Part shown: positions 18,335 through 29,173 of the stretch, piece by piece
How the letters are laid out: every line of letters begins with the position of its first letter
How positions within the stretch are numbered: the stretch's first letter is position 1
Source: Opitutia bacterium
Lineage (GTDB): Bacteria > Verrucomicrobiota > Verrucomicrobiia > Opitutales > Opitutaceae
Assembly: GCA_016187925.1 (NCBI GenBank)
Contig: JACPIS010000037.1
Location: 152,559-216,558, forward strand
DNA: 64,000 bases
Reading direction: 5' to 3'
The notes under the pieces: generated by a model
Told to the model about the DNA's origin: nothing
Seen by the model: only the letters and a program-made list of their open reading frames with translations
The model's database searches: none
Translations under genes and position numbers: made by a program

Positions 18335-18802
18335 ATGCGCTCCTTCGTCTCCCTCTTGGTTCTCTCCGGGCTGCTGCTCGCCGGTTGCGAGTCGATGACC
18401 GAGCGCGTGCAGGAGCGCTTTGCGGCGGTTGCGCCCAAGGTGCGCGATTTCGACGGCGAGCAACGCACGGTCTACTACGCGGCGCAGCTCGCGTTCAAGC
18501 GACTGGACTTCGTGCTCACGAGTTCGTCGCTCGGCTCGGCCCACATCGAGGCGGGCAGCCGCATCCACACCAGCGAGGCCTTCGGCGACTCGCGCCAATT
18601 GGTCGCGCAGGTGCATTTGAGTGAGGTGGCCCCGGGCCGGACCGAAGTCGCTCTCACACTTCAGGAACAAGTTGAGAACGCCTCGTTGGGCGGGCCGAGC
18701 CAGCAGCCGTTGCGCGAGCATGCTTTCTTCGAGACTTATTTCGCTACGCTGGAGGCGGTTCTGCTGGAGCAAAGCGCCGAGCTCGCGGCCAAGAAAAACT
18801 GA
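18335..18802 (+). CDS. Putative lipoprotein, unknown function
   Basis: A 155-residue protein with a lipoprotein signal peptide: MRSFVSLLVL, then the lipobox LLAGC with Cys near residue 19. The mature part is predicted alpha/beta, with repeating hydrophobic strands (ARVHLSEVAPGRTEVALTL-like region about 95-115). I do not recognise a family. It lies eight bases after aguA and is probably co-transcribed. No link to polyamines is evident in the sequence. Confidence 0.75.
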   Translation: MRSFVSLLVLSGLLLAGCESMTERVQERFAAVAPKVRDFDGEQRTVYYAAQLAFKRLDFVLTSSSLGSAHIEAGSRIHTSEAFGDSRQLVAQVHLSEVAPGRTEVALTLQEQVENASLGGPSQQPLREHAFFETYFATLEAVLLEQSAELAAKKN

Positions 18803-18998
18803 TTTTTCTCTTGCCGGGCCCGGTGGGTTAGGGGACTTTCAACCCCTTTCGCGGCGTTCTTCAGGTCAAGCCGGTGCAGCCGCGGCACTCCCACCGGCTT
18901 AACGTCAGTCAACCACCAACCAATCGGATCCGCAAGGGTCCACGCCGGCAGAGGCGGTCGTCAAGGAGTGCGGCGCTCGTTTCCCGGTTCACAGTCCC
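18803..18998 (+). promoter_or_regulatory. Leader region of rpsA
   Basis: 196 bases separate the lipoprotein gene from rpsA. The stretch includes small inverted repeats, such as GGATCC-GCAA-GGGTCC around 18926-18941, and AAGGAG at 18963-18968, too far from the ATG to be its ribosome site. A promoter and 5'-UTR control of rpsA probably lie here, but no convincing -35/-10 pair is visible. Confidence 0.3.
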
Positions 18999-20672
18999 AT
19001 GAGTTCGTTAATGCAAGAACTGCTCGCTCAATCCTCCTTCGACAAACTGAAGGAAGGCTCGATGATCCCGGGCACGATCACGGAAATCCGCGCCAACGAG
19101 GTTATCGTTGATATCGGCGGCAAGGCCGAGGGAGCGATCCCCGCCAATGAATTCTTCGACCTCGGCGAGCTGCAGATCGGCTCCACGATCGAAGTCCTCC
19201 TCGAGAAGCTCGAGGACAAGGAGGGCAATCCCATCCTCTCCTACGAAAAGGCCCAGCAGAAGAAGAACTGGGAGAACATCCTGGCCCGTTGCGCCGAGGG
19301 CACCATCGTGTCCGGCCGCGTGAAGACCAAGGTCAAGGGCGGTCTCGTCGTCTCCATCGGCGTCGACTCCTTCCTGCCGGCTTCGCACATCGACATCCAG
19401 CCGCCGAAGAACCTCGACCAGTATCTCGGCCAGACCTACGACTTCAAGGTTCTCAAGATCAACCACGAGCGGAAGAACATCGTGCTCTCCCGCCGCGAGC
19501 TCATCGAGGAGCAGCGCCACCAGAAGCGCCGCGACCTGCTCGAGAAGCTCCAGCCCGGCCAGATCCGCAAGGGCGTCGTCAAGAACATCACCGACTTCGG
19601 TGCGTTCATCGACCTCGACGGCATGGACGGCCTGTTGCACATCACCGACATGTCCTGGGGCCGCATCGGGCATCCGTCCGAGCTGCTGAAGCAGGGCGAG
19701 GAGATCGAGGTGATGATCATCGACATCAACCGCGAGAAGGAGCGTGTCTCCCTCGGCCTCAAGCAGACCAAGAACAATCCTTGGGACAACATCGACCACA
19801 AGTTCCCGGTCGGCGCCAAGGTCCGCGGCAAGGTCGTCAATCTCGTGCCCTACGGTGCGTTCGTCGAGCTCGAGCCCGGCGTCGAGGGCCTCGTCCACAT
19901 CACCGAGATGTCCTGGACGAAGCGCATCACCAAGCCTTCCGAACTCCTCAAGGTCGGCCAGGAAGTCGATGCGGTTGTCCTCGGCATCCAGAAGGACGAG
20001 CAGAAGATCTCGCTCGGCCTCCGCCAGCTCGAGCCCAACCCGTGGGACATGGTCCGCCACAACTACCCGGTGGGCGCCCGCGTCCGCGGCAAGGTGCGCA
20101 ACATGACCACCTACGGCGCCTTCGTCGAACTCGAAGAGGGCATCGACGGCATGGTGCACGTCTCCGACATGTCATGGACCCGCAAGATCAACCATCCGTC
20201 CGAGCTCCTCAAGAAGGGCGACGAGGTGGACGCGATCGTCCTCGACGTCGATCCGAACCAGCAGCGCATCAGCCTCGGCATGAAGCAGCTCGCCACCGAT
20301 CCGTGGACCGACATCGACAGCTTCTTCCGCATCGGCGACGTCGTGCAGGGCACCGTCTCGAAGATCACCAACTTCGGCGCCTTCGTGGAGCTGAAGGATG
20401 GCATCGACGGCCTCGTGCACATCTCGCAGATCCAGGAAGATCGCGTCGAGAAGATCAAGGACGTGCTCAAGCCCGGCCAGGCTGTGACCGCCCGCGTCGT
20501 GAAAATCGACCGCGACGGCCGCCGCATCGGTCTCTCGATCAAGGCCGCCAACTACTCGGCCGAGCAGCTCGCCCAGGAGACCGCCTCCTACGAGCAGTTC
20601 ACCAAGAACACGAGCGGCACCGACCTGACGAACCTCGGCGATATCTTCGACGAGGCCGCCAAGAAGGAATAA
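18999..20672 (+). CDS. rpsA: 30S ribosomal protein S1
   Basis: The 557-residue protein has six consecutive S1 RNA-binding domains, the normal number for full-length S1: two divergent N-terminal ones that bind the ribosome (about 20-85, 100-165) and four with typical patterns such as GKVVNLVPYGAFVELEPGVEGLVHITEMSW. S1 recruits mRNA to the 30S subunit, which matters in a genome where many starts lack strong Shine-Dalgarno sites. The ATG at 18999 and a second ATG four codons later are both possible. A strong terminator follows at 20702. Confidence 0.97.
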   Translation: MSSLMQELLAQSSFDKLKEGSMIPGTITEIRANEVIVDIGGKAEGAIPANEFFDLGELQIGSTIEVLLEKLEDKEGNPILSYEKAQQKKNWENILARCAEGTIVSGRVKTKVKGGLVVSIGVDSFLPASHIDIQPPKNLDQYLGQTYDFKVLKINHERKNIVLSRRELIEEQRHQKRRDLLEKLQPGQIRKGVVKNITDFGAFIDLDGMDGLLHITDMSWGRIGHPSELLKQGEEIEVMIIDINREKERVSLGLKQTKNNPWDNIDHKFPVGAKVRGKVVNLVPYGAFVELEPGVEGLVHITEMSWTKRITKPSELLKVGQEVDAVVLGIQKDEQKISLGLRQLEPNPWDMVRHNYPVGARVRGKVRNMTTYGAFVELEEGIDGMVHVSDMSWTRKINHPSELLKKGDEVDAIVLDVDPNQQRISLGMKQLATDPWTDIDSFFRIGDVVQGTVSKITNFGAFVELKDGIDGLVHISQIQEDRVEKIKDVLKPGQAVTARVVKIDRDGRRIGLSIKAANYSAEQLAQETASYEQFTKNTSGTDLTNLGDIFDEAAKKE

Positions 20673-20701
20673 GCCGTTCGCGATCCCCGCGAATCACTTC
20701 A

Positions 20702-20731
20702 AAGGCGCTCGCTTCGGCGGGCGCCTTTTTT
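20702..20731 (+). terminator. Intrinsic terminator of rpsA
   Basis: Stem GGCGCTCGC/GCGGGCGCC with a TTCG loop is followed by TTTTTTATT, 30 bases after the rpsA stop. Confidence 0.92.
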
Positions 20732-20748
20732 ATTGGAGAGACCCGACT

Positions 20749-21225
20749 ATGCCCACCCCGCCCACCTTGCGCCCGTACCGCCCCGAAGACGCTCCCGCCC
20801 TGGCGCAGCTCTTCCGCGAGACCATCCACACGGTCAACCGCCGCGACTACACGCCGGCGCAGGTCGAGGCGTGGGCGCCCGCGCAGATCGATCTCGCGCG
20901 CTGGCAGGCGAAGCTGGCGAGCGAGGAGGTCGTCGTGGCCGAGGTCGGCGGTGAACTCGCCGGCTTCTGCTCGTGGACCGCGGACGGCTACCTCAATTTC
21001 ATCTTCGTGCATCACGCGCAGCAAAGGAAGGGCATCGCGGCTGCGCTCTACACCGCCGCCGAGCAGGCGCTGCGCGCTCAGGGGCTCGCGCGCATCCACA
21101 CCCAGGCAAGCGTCACGGCGCAGCCGTTCTTCGCCCGGCAGGGGTTCACGGTCGTGAAGCACCAGCTGGTGCACGTGCGCGGCGTCGACCTGCCGAACGC
21201 GGTGATGGAAAAATCCCTCGCCTGA
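20749..21225 (+). CDS. GNAT-family N-acetyltransferase
   Basis: A 158-residue acetyl-CoA-dependent acetyltransferase. It has the GNAT core: N-terminal LRPYRPEDAPALAQLFRETI, central beta strands ([14 protein letters not shown]), and the acetyl-CoA-binding segment VHHAQQRKGIAAALYTAAEQ (about 88-107), followed by SVTAQPFFARQGF. The substrate is unknown; GNATs of this type (PF13673-like) are often annotated only generally. A GGAGAG ribosome site lies about 8 bases before the ATG. It stands alone between two terminators. Confidence 0.88.
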   Translation: MPTPPTLRPYRPEDAPALAQLFRETIHTVNRRDYTPAQVEAWAPAQIDLARWQAKLASEEVVVAEVGGELAGFCSWTADGYLNFIFVHHAQQRKGIAAALYTAAEQALRAQGLARIHTQASVTAQPFFARQGFTVVKHQLVHVRGVDLPNAVMEKSLA

Positions 21226-21236
21226 GCCAAAAGAAA

Positions 21237-21263
21237 GGCGCCCGCACAACGGCGGGCGCCTCG
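21237..21263 (-). terminator. Terminator between GNAT and sigma factor genes
   Basis: GGCGCCCGC and its complement flank a six-base loop. On the minus strand it is followed by TTTCTTTT, so it ends the sigma factor transcript; on the plus strand it may also stop the GNAT transcript. Confidence 0.8.
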
Positions 21264-21285
21264 GGCATTTGACTGTGGCAAAAAA

Positions 21286-22383
21286 TCAGGCGTTGGCCGG
21301 CTCAGGCTGCTTCGAGAGATAATCGCGGATGACCTGCGCGCGCTCATCGGCGTGACGCTCCTGCTCGACCTCGTCGGCCGTCAGGATCTTGTCCTGCTTC
21401 TGGAGCTGGCGGCGGATCTTGCCGAGGGCGAGATACTCGAGCTGGCGGATGCGCTCGCGGGTGACCTTGAATTTCTTGCCGACCTCCTCGAGCGTGAGCT
21501 CGTCCTTGCCGTCGAGGCCGAAACGCAGGCGGATGATCTCGGCCTCGCGGGGCTCCAGCGAGGCGATCATGGCGTGCAGGCTCTCCTTGAGGTTTTTTTC
21601 GCCGAGTCCGGCGTCGGGCGCGACCGTGGCCTCGTCGCCGACGAGGTCGCCGAGCGTGGCCGAATCGCTGTCCTCGCCGACGGGGGCGTCGAGCGAGGCC
21701 GGGCGGACGCTGACGGTCTTGAGCAGGGCGACCTTGTTGGTCGGGATCTGCATCTCGGCCGCCACCTCTTCGGTGGTGGGCTCGCGGCCGAATTCGTCGG
21801 TGAGCTTGGCGATGGTCTTGCGCATCCGGGAGATCTTGTCGACCAGGTGGACGGGCAGGCGGATGGTCTTGGACTGGTTGGCCAGAGCGCGCTTCATCGA
21901 CTGCTTGATCCACCACGCGGCGTAGGTGGAGAGCTTGCCGCCCTTGGCGGGGTCGAAGCGCTCGACGGCCTTGATGAGGCCGAGGTTGCCCTCGCTGATG
22001 AGGTCCATGAGCGGCAGGCCCATGTCCTTGTAATCGTAGGCGATCTTCACGACGAGGCGGAGGTTCGCCTTGATCATGTGGTCGCGGGCCGCCTTGTCGC
22101 CGCGCTTGATGCGGGCGGCGAGCTTGATCTCCTCCTCGATGGTGAGGAGCGGGGTCAGGCGGATCTCGTTCAGGTAAAGCTGGAGGTTGGAACGCTCGTC
22201 GCGGCGGTCGACGGGCGAGGCCTTGTCGAACTCGGAGACAGTGCTGTCGGCGGGTTTGATTTCGGGGCGGAGGCTAAGGCCGGCATCGGCCGTGGGGATG
22301 GAAACTGGAACCGAGGCACGCGCCGCGGGCAGCGGGACAACACGCGAAGCAGGGCGGGCGGTCTTCTTTGGGCGGGTAGGCAT
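21286..22383 (-). CDS. RNA polymerase sigma factor, sigma-70 group (RpoD/RpoS-like)
   Basis: The 365-residue protein has sigma regions 1.2 (LQLYLNEIRLTPLLTIEEE), 2 (KANLRLVVKIAYDYKDMGLPLMDLISEGN and STYAAWWIKQSM), 3 (VHLVDKISRMRKTIAKL) and 4 (LEEVGKKFKVTRERIRQLE). It lacks the long non-conserved insert of many primary sigma factors, so it could be the housekeeping factor of this lineage or a group 2 factor. I chose the ATG at 22383; the frame stays open upstream to a TTG at 22473, but that part has no sigma-like sequence and includes a palindrome. The protein has a basic, Pro-rich N-terminus. Confidence 0.92.
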   Translation of the reverse strand: MPTRPKKTARPASRVVPLPAARASVPVSIPTADAGLSLRPEIKPADSTVSEFDKASPVDRRDERSNLQLYLNEIRLTPLLTIEEEIKLAARIKRGDKAARDHMIKANLRLVVKIAYDYKDMGLPLMDLISEGNLGLIKAVERFDPAKGGKLSTYAAWWIKQSMKRALANQSKTIRLPVHLVDKISRMRKTIAKLTDEFGREPTTEEVAAEMQIPTNKVALLKTVSVRPASLDAPVGEDSDSATLGDLVGDEATVAPDAGLGEKNLKESLHAMIASLEPREAEIIRLRFGLDGKDELTLEEVGKKFKVTRERIRQLEYLALGKIRRQLQKQDKILTADEVEQERHADERAQVIRDYLSKQPEPANA

Positions 22384-22438
22384 AGGAGGGACGATAGTTG
22401 AGTAGGAAACCAACTCCTTGCATGTAGGATGCCGGAGC

Positions 22439-22455
22439 CCGGGAATAAATTCCCG
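22439..22455. promoter_or_regulatory. Palindrome upstream of the sigma factor gene
   Basis: CGGGAATAAATTCCCG is an inverted repeat (7-bp arms CGGGAAT/ATTCCCG around AA) between trpE and the sigma factor gene, about 60 bases before the sigma start. It could be an operator or part of a terminator for trpE. Confidence 0.35.
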
Positions 22456-22494
22456 ATGCACTGTTTCGACCAAAGATACGCGAGGCTGTGCCCC

Positions 22495-23945
22495 TCAGAC
22501 GCCCGTTTGGGTCATTTTCTCCGCCACCGCGGCCGCCTTCAGGATAGCCGAAGCCTTGTTGACCGACTCTTGGTATTCGAGAGCGGGAACAGAGTCCGCG
22601 ACGATGCCACCACCGGCCTGGACGTGGATCTTGCCATCTTTAAGCAATGCCGTCCTGAGGGTTATGCAGGAGTCGAGATTGCCATCGTAGCTGAAATACC
22701 CGAGCGCTCCCGCGTAACTGCCGCGCTGCAGGCCCTCCATTTGGGCAATCAGCTGCATGGCGCGGATTTTTGGGGCGCCGCTGACCGTGCCGGCCGGGAA
22801 AGTGGCGCGCATCAGGTCAAAAGCGGTGCGTTCTGGCGCAAGTTGTCCCTCTACCTGTGACACAATGTGCATGATGTGGGAGTAGCGCTCGACCGTCATG
22901 AACTCCGGGACCTTGACGGTACCGTAGGTGCAGACGCGGCCCAAATCGTTGCGGGCAAGGTCGACCAGCATGAGGTGCTCGGCCTTCTCTTTGTCATCAG
23001 CCAGCAATTCTTTTTCCAACGCGACATCCTCTTCGTGCGTCTTGCCGCGCGGGCGGGAACCGGCGATAGGCCGAATCTCGGTCTGCCGTCCGGTGAGTCG
23101 CACATGCACTTCGGGCGAAGCGCCGACCAAGGAAAAATCCCCCGTCTCCAGGATGAACATGTAGGGCGACGGATTCACCGTGCGCAGCGCCCGATAGAGC
23201 TCCAGCGGGGAACGAGCGAAGGGCCGGGTGAAGCGCTGCGACAGCACGATCTGGAAGATGTCGCCGGCACGGATGTATTCCTTCGAGTCCTCGACCATCT
23301 TCTCGAACGCGGGCTTGGTGAAATTGCTCGGCGGCACCACCACGGCGCCCGTGTCCACCAGCGGCAGCGGCTGGAGCGGGTTGGGTTGCTGCAGGACTTT
23401 GCGCAGGCGCTCCAGCTCGGCGACGGCGCGGTCGTAGGCTGCGCCGGCATCGCCCTCGATGTGGGCGTTGACGACGAGGCGGAGAATCTGGCGGACGCGG
23501 TCGAAGACGACGAGCGAGTCGCACAGCATGAACCACATGACCGGCAGGCCGAGCTCGTCGCGCGCGGCGAGCGGCACGGTCTTCTCGACGCCATGGATGA
23601 ATTCGTAGCCGAGATAGCCGACGGCGCCACCCGTGAAGGGAGGCAAACCCGGAATGGCGACGGGACGATAGCGACGCATCTCATCCTCAAGGACCTTCAG
23701 CGGATCGCCGTCGCCGGGGCGGACGCTGAGCACCTTGCGCGGGTTGCAGCCGATGAAGCTGTAGCGCGAGACGTGCTCGCCGCCCTCGACGGATTCCAGC
23801 AGGAAAGCCGGACCGTGCCCGCGCAGTTTCGCGAACGCCGAGACGGGCGTCTCGAGGTCGGCCAGCAGGTCCGTGCTCACCGGCACCACATTGCCGGACT
23901 TGCTGAGTTGCAGGAAGGATTCGCGGGAGGGTGTGGCGTGCATCG

Positions 23946-23949
<4 letters not shown>
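22495..23949 (-). CDS. trpE: Anthranilate synthase component I
   Basis: The 484-residue enzyme makes anthranilate from chorismate, with the glutaminase subunit encoded elsewhere. The N-terminal domain carries the tryptophan-feedback element FLLESVEGGEHVSRYSF. The chorismate-binding domain (about 220-480) has SPEVHVRLTG, PIAGSRPRGKT, DLARNDLGRVC, FPAGTVSGAPK and the C-terminal AGGGIVADS. I start it at 23949, where the ATG overlaps the glmS stop as ATGA; an ATG at 23943 is possible. Coupling to glmS is unusual, since no other trp gene is adjacent. No leader attenuator is visible upstream because it follows glmS directly. Confidence 0.95.
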
Positions 23950-25796
<1,847 letters not shown>

Positions 25797-25865
25797 AATT
25801 TGGGTTTAGGCTGGCGATTTGAGGCGGCCTCCAAAAGATAGGCAAGGAATTAGCTTTTTACCCCT

Positions 25866-27152
25866 ATGGCGTATACGAAACGTGTTTTGTCAGTGATCAT
25901 GGGCGGCGGTCGTGGCACGCGGCTGTTTCCCCTCACCAAGGAGAGGTGCAAGCCGGCGGTGCCGCTGGCGGGCAAGTACCGTCTGGTCGACATCCCGATC
26001 AGCAACTGCATCAACTCCGGCTTCAACCGCATCTTTCTGCTTTCGCAGTTTCTCACGGCTTCGCTGCACCGGCATATTCAGAAGAGTTTCCACTTCGACG
26101 CCTTCAACGGCGGCTTCGTCGACATTCTTTCCGCCGAGCAGACCAACCTCAGCAACGCCTGGTATGAAGGCACGGCCGACGCCGTCCGCCGCAATCTCGT
26201 GCACTTCGACGGCCATGCGCACGAATACATTCTCATCCTCTCCGGCGACCAGCTCTACCGGATGGATTTCCAGAAAATCGTCCGCCAGCACATCGAGACC
26301 AAGGCCGATGTGACCATCGCCGCCATCCCGTTTCCCGTTTCAAAGGTCGAGGGTCTCGGTCTCATGCGCGTGGCCGACGATCTCACGATCACCGAGTTCG
26401 TCGAGAAACCCAAGGATCCCGCCATCATCGACGGCCTCACGCTCAGTCCCGCGCTCGAGTCCAAGCTCGAAACCAAGTGCGACGAGAAACGCTGTCTCGC
26501 CTCGATGGGCATCTACGTCTTCAGCCGCGACGTGCTCCGCCGTGCGCTCGAGAACGACATGAAGGATTTCGGCAAGGAGATCATCCCCGCGCTCCTCGGC
26601 AAGGCCCGTCTCTATGCCCACATCTTCGAGGGCTACTGGGAGGATATCGGCACCGTCAGCGCCTTCTTCGAGGCCAACCTCGCGCTCGCGCAGCCGCTGC
26701 CGCCCTTCAATTTCTTCGACCGCAGCGCTCCCATCTACACCCACGCGCGCTATCTGCCCGCCTCGAAGATCAACCGCTGCAGCATCGACCACGTCGTCAT
26801 CGGCGACGGCTGCATCATCACCAACTCCAGTCTCAAGCACTGCGTCATCGGCATCCGCTCCATCCTCGGCGAAAATTGCAACCTCGAGGACGTGGTCATG
26901 ATGGGCGCCGACTATTATCAGGTGACCAAGGAGGTCGATGGCGACCGCGCGCGCGGCGTGCCGCCCATCGGCATCGGTCGCAACTGCCGCATCCGCTGGG
27001 CCATCATCGACAAGAATGCGCGCATCGGCGACGACGTGACGCTCTCTCCCGAAGGCAAGGCCGACGGCGACTATCCGAACGGCATCGTCATCCGCGACGG
27101 CGTCCTCTGCGTCACCAAGGGCGCCTCCATCCCTTCGGGCTACAAGCTCTGA
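25866..27152 (+). CDS. glgC: Glucose-1-phosphate adenylyltransferase
   Basis: The 428-residue enzyme makes ADP-glucose for glycogen synthesis. The nucleotidyltransferase domain (about 5-270) starts VLSVIMGGGRGTRLFPLTKER and has NWYEGTADAV-like NAWYEGTADAVRRN, GDQLYRMD and FVEKPKDP. A left-handed beta-helix follows (about 300-425), with repeated CIITNSSLKHCVIG-like hexapeptides and the allosteric C-terminal region. It is divergent from glmS and converges with lgt, whose stop overlaps the last 13 bases of glgC. Confidence 0.96.
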   Translation: MAYTKRVLSVIMGGGRGTRLFPLTKERCKPAVPLAGKYRLVDIPISNCINSGFNRIFLLSQFLTASLHRHIQKSFHFDAFNGGFVDILSAEQTNLSNAWYEGTADAVRRNLVHFDGHAHEYILILSGDQLYRMDFQKIVRQHIETKADVTIAAIPFPVSKVEGLGLMRVADDLTITEFVEKPKDPAIIDGLTLSPALESKLETKCDEKRCLASMGIYVFSRDVLRRALENDMKDFGKEIIPALLGKARLYAHIFEGYWEDIGTVSAFFEANLALAQPLPPFNFFDRSAPIYTHARYLPASKINRCSIDHVVIGDGCIITNSSLKHCVIGIRSILGENCNLEDVVMMGADYYQVTKEVDGDRARGVPPIGIGRNCRIRWAIIDKNARIGDDVTLSPEGKADGDYPNGIVIRDGVLCVTKGASIPSGYKL

Positions 27153-27967
27153 CGGGGATTCCGGCGCGGGTAAGCGATGAGCGCCACGCCGGCGCCGACG
27201 AGGAAGATCGAGTAAAACGTCCCGCGGCTGAGGCCGAGGATGAGCGCGGCGTCGGGCTCGCGGAAGATCTCCCCGATGGCGCGGGCGAGGGCATACGCGA
27301 TGAGGAACTCGCCGGCGAGCCGGCCGGGCTTGGCTTTCACCACATCGCTGCGCCAGAAGCGCCATTGCGTGTAGGCGAAGAGCAGGGCGCCTTCGAGGGC
27401 GGCTTCATACAGCTTGGACGGATGGCGCGGCGGGATGAGCCGGATCGCCGTGTGCGGCGCACTAAGCGGGAAGACGATCGCCCAGGGCACGTCGGTCGTC
27501 TTGCCCCAGAGTTCGCCATTGATGAAGTTGGCGATGCGGCCGAAAAACAGACCGGCCGGCGCGGTGGTGACGACGAGGTCGCCGAGGTGGAGGAAGCCGA
27601 TCTTGTGCGACCGCGCGAACCAGGCGAGCGCTCCGACGACGCCGAGGAAACCACCATGGCTGGCCATGCCGCCTTCCCAGACGCGCAGGAGGGCGAGCGG
27701 ATCCTGCATCAGCCATTGCGGTTGGTAGAGGAGGAAGTAGCCGAGACGCCCGCCCACGATCACCCCGACGATGAGCGCGAGCATGAGGTCCATCGCGGCG
27801 TTGGGGTCGAGCGGAGTGCGCCCCGCGCGATGGTAGCGCACGAGCAGCCAGCCGGCGGTGACGAAGCCCGCGAGATAGGCGAGGCCGTAGTAGCGGATGC
27901 CGAAGTTCTCGCCGAAGCGGATGAGGAACGGGCTGAGATTGTGGACCCAGTAGGCGAGGACGGGCAT
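27140..27967 (-). CDS. lgt: Prolipoprotein diacylglyceryl transferase
   Basis: The 275-residue integral membrane enzyme transfers diacylglycerol to the lipobox Cys of prolipoproteins. About seven membrane helices are visible. Family motifs are RYYGLAYLAGF near the N-terminus, VGGRLGYFLLYQP, SHGGFLGV (conserved His) and the Lgt signature GRIANFINGELWGK (about 143-156). It lies two bases after the CNNM-type gene on the same strand, so the two are probably co-transcribed. Several lipoproteins in this window would be its substrates. Confidence 0.96.
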   Translation of the reverse strand: MPVLAYWVHNLSPFLIRFGENFGIRYYGLAYLAGFVTAGWLLVRYHRAGRTPLDPNAAMDLMLALIVGVIVGGRLGYFLLYQPQWLMQDPLALLRVWEGGMASHGGFLGVVGALAWFARSHKIGFLHLGDLVVTTAPAGLFFGRIANFINGELWGKTTDVPWAIVFPLSAPHTAIRLIPPRHPSKLYEAALEGALLFAYTQWRFWRSDVVKAKPGRLAGEFLIAYALARAIGEIFREPDAALILGLSRGTFYSIFLVGAGVALIAYPRRNPRQSL

Positions 27968-27969
27968 GG

Positions 27970-29043
27970 TCAGTTCTTGGGCGGGAAGGGCGCGCCGGTC
28001 GCGGGGGCGGGCTTGCGGGAGCGGCCGAGCTTCTGGCTTTTGCTGCGGGCGAGTTCGCGCATGTCGACGGCGAGATCGTCTTTCTCGAAGATCTCCTTGC
28101 CGAGGATATGCTCCATGATGTCCTCCATCGAGAGCACACCAGTGGTGGCGCCGAACTCGTCGACGACGACCGCGATCTGCTGGTGCGCCTTGAGGAATTG
28201 CTGCAGCGCCTGGCCGACCGTGACGGTCTCGGGCACGAACTGCACCTCCTGCATCAACTTCTCCATCGGGTCGAAATCCTGGTTGCTGGCCTTGGCCTTG
28301 AGCAGATCGCGCCGGCGCACGATGCCGGCGATGTCGTCCATGTTTTTCCCGTAAACCGGGATGCGGGCGAGGGGGATGTTGGGGTGGTCGCGGAAAACCT
28401 CACCGACGGTCGCGTTCTTCGGCAGTGCCGTGACGACGATGCGGGGCGTCATGATCTCGCTGACGCGCACGTCGTCGAGCGAGAGGGCGTTGGTGATGAT
28501 GCTGGATTCGCTGCGCGTGAGCGTGCCCTCCTGCGCCCCACGCTCGGCCAGCAGGATGATCTCGCGGTCGGCCTGGTGCTGGTGGGCCTTCTTGCGGATG
28601 ACGAATTTGACGACCTGCCGGCACAGCCAGGTGATGGGGTAGAGCACGCGCTTCATCCAAAGCAGCGGATAGATGATATGCGGTTGCAGGGCGGGGCGGT
28701 AGACGACCCCGAGGTTTTTCGGGATGACCTCGGAAACGATCAGGATGCCGAGCGTCATGCCGCCCGAGATGATGCCTAGCGACGGATGGCCGAACAAATC
28801 GGCGCCGAGCGCGCCCACGATGACGGAGCCCAGCGTGTGCGCCATGGTGTTGAGCGTAAGGATGGAGGAGATGGTTTCGTCCATGTTGTGCCGGAAGCGC
28901 TCCAGCAGCTCGCCCCGGGGCGGCTTGGCGCGCTTCAGGGCCTCGACCTCGGCGGTGGTCGTGCTGAGGATAATCGCCTCCAGCAGCGAGCACCAGAAAG
29001 AGGTCGCCAGGGTGAAAACCACCGCGAACGCAAAGACGAGCAT
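27970..29043 (-). CDS. CNNM/CorB-type membrane protein with CBS pair
   Basis: A 357-residue protein with an N-terminal DUF21 (CNNM) membrane domain (about 1-170: LVFAFAVVFTLATSFWCS, TLNTMAHTLGS, VSEVIPKNLGV) and a CBS-domain pair (about 195-320: VSEIMTPRIVVTALP and VDEFGATTGVLSMEDIMEHILG). Family members transport or sense Mg2+. The usual C-terminal CorC_HlyC domain is missing; a basic, low-complexity tail takes its place. I start at the ATG at 29043; the longer frame would need a TTG at 29082 in front of GC-rich, non-conserved sequence. Confidence 0.88.
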   Translation of the reverse strand: MLVFAFAVVFTLATSFWCSLLEAIILSTTTAEVEALKRAKPPRGELLERFRHNMDETISSILTLNTMAHTLGSVIVGALGADLFGHPSLGIISGGMTLGILIVSEVIPKNLGVVYRPALQPHIIYPLLWMKRVLYPITWLCRQVVKFVIRKKAHQHQADREIILLAERGAQEGTLTRSESSIITNALSLDDVRVSEIMTPRIVVTALPKNATVGEVFRDHPNIPLARIPVYGKNMDDIAGIVRRRDLLKAKASNQDFDPMEKLMQEVQFVPETVTVGQALQQFLKAHQQIAVVVDEFGATTGVLSMEDIMEHILGKEIFEKDDLAVDMRELARSKSQKLGRSRKPAPATGAPFPPKN

Positions 29044-29173
29044 GAGGACAGTGTAGGTGGGGCCGGGTCCGGTTGAACACAATATCTTTTAGCCGGCTGC
29101 GTCCGGCGTTATGACCACGGTCCCGCCCAAAGTTTCCTTGCCCGCGCCGCGCCCGGTTCGCTTAGTGGAGCGC

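Noticed and set aside
22384..22473. N-terminal extension of the sigma factor from TTG at 22473
   Set aside because: The added residues have no sigma-like sequence and the region contains a palindrome; the ATG at 22383 is preferred.
25797..25865. glmS ribozyme upstream of glmS
   Set aside because: Only 69 bases separate glmS from divergent glgC, too short for the ribozyme, and no matching core is visible.
29044..29173. Glycine riboswitch before gcvT
   Set aside because: The gap is short, GC-rich and lacks the conserved glycine aptamer core.
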